Assembly: GCA_039000515.1 (NCBI GenBank)
Contig: JBCFYV010000001.1
Coordinates: 14,485,928 to 14,549,927 of the forward strand
Direction: 5' to 3'
Source: Timema cristinae
Taxonomy: Eukaryota > Arthropoda > Insecta > Phasmatodea > Timematidae
Length of the DNA stretch: 64,000 bases
Position 1 is the first letter of the stretch. Every line of letters starts with the position of its first letter. Below are positions 59,576 to 64,000 of the stretch, piece after piece. Under the pieces are notes generated by a model. It had not been told where the DNA came from. It did not search any database and was given only the letters and a program-made list of their open reading frames with translations. The position numbers and the translations under genes are program-made.

Positions 59576-60262
59576 GTAAAGCTATCTCTATCTCAATCTA
59601 TAGCAAGCTCTAGCTATCTCAATCCATAGCAAGCTCTAGCTATCTCTATCTCAATCTATAGCAAGCTCTAGCTATCTCAATCCATAGCAAGCTCTAGCTA
59701 TCTCTATCTCAATCTATAGCAAGCTCTAGCTATCTCTATCTCAATCTATAGCAAACTCTAGCTATCTCAATCTATAGCAAGCTCTAGCTATCTCTATCTC
59801 AATCTATAGCAAACTCTAGCTATCTCAATCCATAGCAAGCTCTAGCTATCTCTATCTCAATCTATAGCAAACTCTAGCTATCTCAATCCATAGCAAGCTC
59901 TAGCTATCTCAATCCATAGCAAGTTCTAGCTATCTCTATCTCAATCTATAGCAAACTCTAGCTATCTCAATCCATAGCAAGCTCTAGCTATCTCAATCCA
60001 TAGCAAGTTCTAGCTATCTCTATCTCAATCTATAGCAAGCTCTAGCTATCTCAATCTATAGCAAGCTCTAGCTATCTCTATCTCAATCTATAGCAAACTC
60101 TAGCTATCTCAATCCATAGCAAACTCTAGCTATCTCAATCCATAGCAAGCTCTAGCTATCTCAATCCATAGCAAGCTCTAGCTATCTCAATCTATAGCAA
60201 GCTCTAGCTATCTCTATCTCAATCTATAGCAAACTCTAGCTATCTCAATCCATAGCAAGCTC
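59576..60262. repeat. Minisatellite, mixed 26-bp and 32-bp units
   Basis: Units of ctagctatctcaatccatag plus caagct, with a longer form containing an extra ctatct. About 24 units. Long and short forms follow each other in recurring order. Confidence 0.96.
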
Positions 60263-60777
60263 TAGCTCTAGCTTTGGCTTTCCACGTTAGTTGGTTAAAC
60301 GTGTGAGAACTATGTCACTTTTATGTTAAATTTATACTATATAAAGTGTAATTAATTAAATAAATCGTGTATAAACATTGAAATCTACTAATTTCAACAT
60401 AAATAATACGTAATCCTAGGGGGCTAGGCATATAATCGGATCATCACATAGCCGTGTGATAGCAAGTGCGCAGTTTAACCACTGGTATCCCGACCTTGGG
60501 ATTTATGGACATAAAAAACGTATCAACATAATTGCTGCCCAACCTTGGGGCATGTACGGGTCATCATCATCATCATAAATTGCTACCAACATAACATCAC
60601 CCCTGGCATAGACAGTACTGGACATTGTGTCAGTAAAGTACAACCTAACTAAGTACTAAGCAGCAAGCGCACAGCAACCAGAATAGAATCAAGTATAAAA
60701 AACCTAGCACACAGTCAAGTGCAAAGCACCCAGTACAGAGCCCCTAGCACGTATAATGTACACGGCTGTATCTGTAC
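60263..60777. other. Unique island, no gene recognised
   Basis: AT-rich, with a short (CAT)n near 60564. The end near 60730-60777 is just inside the intron after the candidate exon 60778-60895 (minus). Confidence 0.5.
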
Positions 60778-60895
60778 CTTGAGATGTGGCGTTGATCAAA
60801 GTCTCCCAGGCAATACTTTGAGTGAAAACATCGTCACTGCTAGAGCCCTGGTACGTCATATCCAACACACATTGGTCACGACGAGGGACGTGGAA
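60778..60895 (-). CDS. Candidate exon (118 bp) with consensus splice sites
   Basis: The minus strand shows a tgtgtgtcaatgtttgcacag acceptor and a CATCTCAAG|GTACAG donor. Only one frame is open: FHVPRRDQCVLDMTYQGSSS continuing DDVFTQSIAWETLINATSQ, with one base over. NAT is a possible N-glycosylation site, fitting an extracellular protein. The exit phase matches the two-base entry of 55471-55598. The two other frames have stops. No family is recognised. Together with 55471-55598 this is the best evidence for a real minus-strand gene. Confidence 0.55.
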
Positions 60896-60948
60896 CTGTG
60901 CAAACATTGACACACACACTAACACAACACACTTAGAACGGCCACATG

Positions 60949-62316
60949 ACATGAATATGAACCATTCACTCATAGAGGACTATTGAAACTAGTACTGGGA
61001 TATGAATATGAACCATTCACTCATAGAGGACTATTGAAACTAACACTGGGACATGAATATGAACCATTCACTCATAGAGGACTATTGAAACTAACACTGG
61101 GACATGAATATGAACCATTCACTCATAGAGGACTATTGAAACTAGCACTGGGTCATGAATATGAACCATTCACTCATAGAGAACTATTGAAACTAGCACT
61201 GGGACATGAATATGAACCATTCACTCATAGAGAACTATTGAAACTAACACTGGGACATGAATATGAACCATTCACTCATAGAGGACTATTGAAACTAGTA
61301 CTGATACATGAATATGAAACATTCACTCATAGAGGACTATTGAAACTAACACTGGGACATGAATATGAACCATTCACTCATAGAGGACTATTGAAACTAA
61401 CACTGGGACATGAATATGAACCATTCACTCATAGAGGACTATTGAAACTAGCACTGGGACATGAATATGAACCATTCACTCATAGAGGACTATTGAAACT
61501 AGTACTGGGACATGAATATGAACCATTCACTCATAGAGGACTATTGAAACTAACACTGGGACATGAATATGAACCATTCACTCATAGAGGACTATTGAAA
61601 CTAGTACTGGGACATGAATATGAACCATTCACTCATAGAGGACTATTGAAACTAACACTGGGACATGAATATGAACCATTCACTCATAGAGGACTATTGA
61701 AACTAACACTGGGACATGAATATGAACCATTCACTCATAGAGGACTATTGAAACTAGCACTGGGACATGAATATGAACCATTCACTCATAGAGAACTATT
61801 GAAACTAGCACTGGGACATGAATATGAACCATTCACTCATAGAGAACTATTGAAACTAACACTGGGACATGAATATGAACCATTCACTCATAGAGGACTA
61901 TTGAAACTAGTACTGATACATGAATATGAAACATTCACTCATAGAGGACTATTGAAACTAACACTGGGACATGAATATGAACCATTCACTCATAGAGGAC
62001 TATTGAAACTAACACTGGGACATGAATATGAACCATTCACTCATAGAGGACTATTGAAACTAGCACTGGGACATGAATATGAACCATTCACTCATAGAGG
62101 ACTATTGAAACTAGTACTGGGACATGAATATGAACCATTCACTCATAGAGGACTATTGAAACTAACACTGGGACATGAATATGAACCATTCACTCATAGA
62201 GGACTATTGAAACTAGTACTGGGACATGAATATGAACCATTCACTCATAGAGGACTATTGAAACTAACACTGGGACATGAATATGAACCATTCACTCATA
62301 GAGGACTATTGAAACC
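60949..62316. repeat. Minisatellite, 51-bp unit, about 27 copies with a 612-bp duplication; plus strand open
   Basis: The unit is ctgggacatgaatatgaacc followed by attcactcatagaggactat and tgaaactaaca. A marked variant (ctgatacatg...gaaacattc) occurs at 61301 and 61913, exactly 612 bp (12 units) apart with the same neighbours, so a 12-unit block was duplicated recently. The plus strand is open for 470 codons (60983-62395) as a 17-residue repeat, LTLGHEYEPFTHRGLLK. No stop or frameshift occurs in 27 units, so a repetitive protein cannot be fully excluded, but signal and flanking domain are lacking. Confidence 0.97.
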
Positions 62317-62317
62317 A

Positions 62318-62495
62318 AACCGTACTAAAGGCTTAATTAATCCTTATATTTATGAACAAGGGCATTACAAATATAACTTACAGAATAAATTTTAGAGGAT
62401 TGAACAAGGACATCACAAATATCACTTACAGGATATTTATAGGATTGACCAGGGACATCACAAATATCACTCACAGGATATTTAGAGGATTGAAC
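62318..62495. repeat. Short tandem repeat, about 45 bp, three copies
   Basis: Three diverged copies of aggattgaacaaggacatca followed by caaatatcacttacaggata. It adjoins the 51-bp array and may be distantly related through the ggacat segment. Confidence 0.8.
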
Positions 62496-62499
62496 ATGA

Positions 62500-62913
62500 A
62501 TTATCTCTTGGTGTATAAAATACTTTCTACATTTTTATAAAACATTATTTTTCTGTGTTTGTAGCTATATTTTTATGCAACACAGCTAAAAAAAACCTTT
62601 CAATAAACGCCTCTAGGAATTATTTGTCCTGTTTCCCAGCGGGAGCTTAGAACCATCTAATTACCAGGGGTGCTAGAAACACTATCTTTAGGGGTAATTT
62701 CAACAGGCCCATTATTCTATTGTTGTACGTTTTTAATATTTATTTTTTTGCCAACAGTTAATTGAAGCCTTTGTACAATGGCGTCTTGTCAATTAAAGAT
62801 AACTACGAGGCCATGTTTATCGGGATTGGACGCTGGTTGGCTCTCGACAGAAAGGGGAGGACAAGAGCCACGCCCCTTTCATATGTGTCCCCTCCCCCCG
62901 TCATTGTGCTCAC
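62500..62913. other. Unique island
   Basis: AT-rich to about 62760, then GC-richer. The plus strand is open from 62762 to 63060 without a recognised domain, and the minus strand is also open. The better splice borders are on minus (see 62914-62994). Confidence 0.4.
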
Positions 62914-62994
62914 GATGGTTGGGAAGATGAAGGTGATATTAGTGTGGACCCCTCCAGGTATAGAACCCATGTCCCCTCCGACCAAGTCCATCCT
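62914..62994 (-). CDS. Candidate exon (81 bp)
   Basis: On the minus strand cttgtgttgcag|AGGATGG and CCATC|GTGAGC delimit 27 codons reading RMDLVGGDMGSIPGGVHTNI and TFIFPTI. Phase 0 entry and exit; the exit fits 60778-60895. NIT is a possible glycosylation site. Its nucleotide sequence (ggatggact ... aggggtcca) partly resembles the candidate at 44064-44187 (ggatggaca ... aggggtgtcca), so the two may be related. Because the plus strand is open here too, confidence is modest. Confidence 0.32.
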
Positions 62995-63058
62995 CTGCAA
63001 CACAAGATCATCACACGTCATGCCCTCATGTCCTAGACATTTAGAGGGCGCAAGCAAC

Positions 63059-64000
63059 ACCTAGTTCTTTATATCCTGGATATTATTGCCAACAAAGTGT
63101 TGATTAACAGAGCTAGTTCTTTATATCTTGGATATTATTGCCAACAATGTGTTGTTTGATGGAGCTAGTTCTTTATATCCTGGATATCATTGGCAACAAT
63201 GTGTTGTTTAACAGAGCTAGTTCTTTATATCTTAGATATTATTGCCAACAATGTGTTGTTTAACAGAGCTAGTTCTTTATATCCTGGATATTATTGCCAA
63301 CAAAGTGTTGATTAACAGAGCTAGTTCCTTATATCTTGGATATTATTGCCAACAATAGGTTGATTAACAAAGATAGTTCTTTATATCCTGGATAAAATTG
63401 CCAACAATGTGTTGATTAACAGAGCTAGTTCTTTATATCTTGGATATTATTGCCAACAATGTGTTGATTAACAGAGCTAGTTCTTTATATCCTGGATATT
63501 ATTGCCAACAAAGTGTTGATTAACAGAGCTAGTTCCTTATATCTTGGATATTATTGCCAACAATAGGTTGATTAACAAAGATAGTTTTTTATATCCTGGA
63601 TAAAATTGCCAACAATGTGTTGATTAACAGAGCTAGTTCTTTATATCGTGGATATTATTGCCAACAATGTGTTGATTAACAGAGCTAGTTCTTTATATCC
63701 TGGATATTATTGCCAACAATGTGTTGTTTAACAGAGCTAGTTCTTTATATCTTAGATATTATTGCCAACAATGTGTTGATTAACAGAATTAGTTCTTTAT
63801 ATCCTGAACATTATTGCCAACAATGTGTTGTTTAACAAAGCTAGTTCTTTATATCCTGGATATTATTGCCAACAATGTGTTGTTTAACAGAGCTAGTTCT
63901 TTATATCTTGGATATTATTGCCAACAATGTGTTGTTTGATGGAGCTAGTTCTTTATATCCTGGATATCATTGGCAACAATGTGTTGTTTAACAGAGCTAG
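63059..64000. repeat. Minisatellite, 52-bp unit, about 18 copies, continues past window
   Basis: The unit is agctagttctttatatcctg followed by gatattattgccaacaatgt and gttgattaacag. A marker variant (tgtttgatgg with atatcattgg) at about 63155 recurs exactly 780 bp (15 units) later. Another (caaagtgttg with gttccttat) recurs at 208 bp (4 units). The array is cut by the right edge. Confidence 0.97.

Noticed and set aside
60983..62395. 470-codon plus frame as a repeat-protein gene
   Set aside because: It exists only because a 51-bp unit lacks indels. No non-repetitive domain or convincing upstream region is present; kept as a finding, not a gene.

Overview
This is eukaryotic DNA, most likely from an arthropod and probably an insect. 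It holds tRNA-derived SINEs, decayed non-LTR retrotransposons (one with R1-clade signatures, a clade known mainly from arthropods), pogo/Tigger-like and hAT DNA transposons, and short exon-like blocks with GT/AG borders. I cannot name the species. There is no operon structure, and almost every longer open frame lies inside a tandem array or a dead transposon.

The dominant feature is tandem repetition. I count about 27 minisatellite arrays with units of roughly 17-76 bp, adding up by hand to about 27-28 kb (over 40% of the window). Nearly every array has its own unit sequence. The largest are the 42-bp array at 45575-50105, the 27-bp array at 29241-31855, the 35-bp array at 3662-5757, the 40-bp array at 34660-36150, the 60-bp array at 52445-53842 and the 51-bp arrays at 42665-43915 and 60949-62316. 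Several have higher-order structure. Units whose length is a multiple of three give long repetitive open frames that I regard as by-products.

Between the arrays lie islands of ordinary sequence. From 1 to 32 kb they hold a tRNA-SINE family, two pogo-like transposase relics (6.4-7.1 kb and 15.0-17.2 kb, the second broken by an insertion), an R1-like retrotransposon (18.4-20.8 kb), a LINE tail (25.0-26.2 kb) and two inverted copies of one non-autonomous hAT element with perfect 8-bp target duplications. From 38 to 40 kb there are two of three copies of a long-palindrome MITE. A hAT transposase relic lies at 44.4-45.5 kb and an RTE-like retrotransposon at 56.0-58.7 kb.

The most interesting possibility is a host gene on the minus strand, entering from the right edge. 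Seven exon-like blocks (62.9, 60.8, 55.5, 55.15, 51.8, 44.1 and 37.85 kb) have consensus acceptor and donor sites, and several encode cysteine-rich or EGF-like sequence. In five of the six successive junctions the reading phases fit. If real, it is a large extracellular cysteine-rich protein whose introns are packed with unrelated minisatellites. I recognise no gene name, and the model needs transcript evidence.
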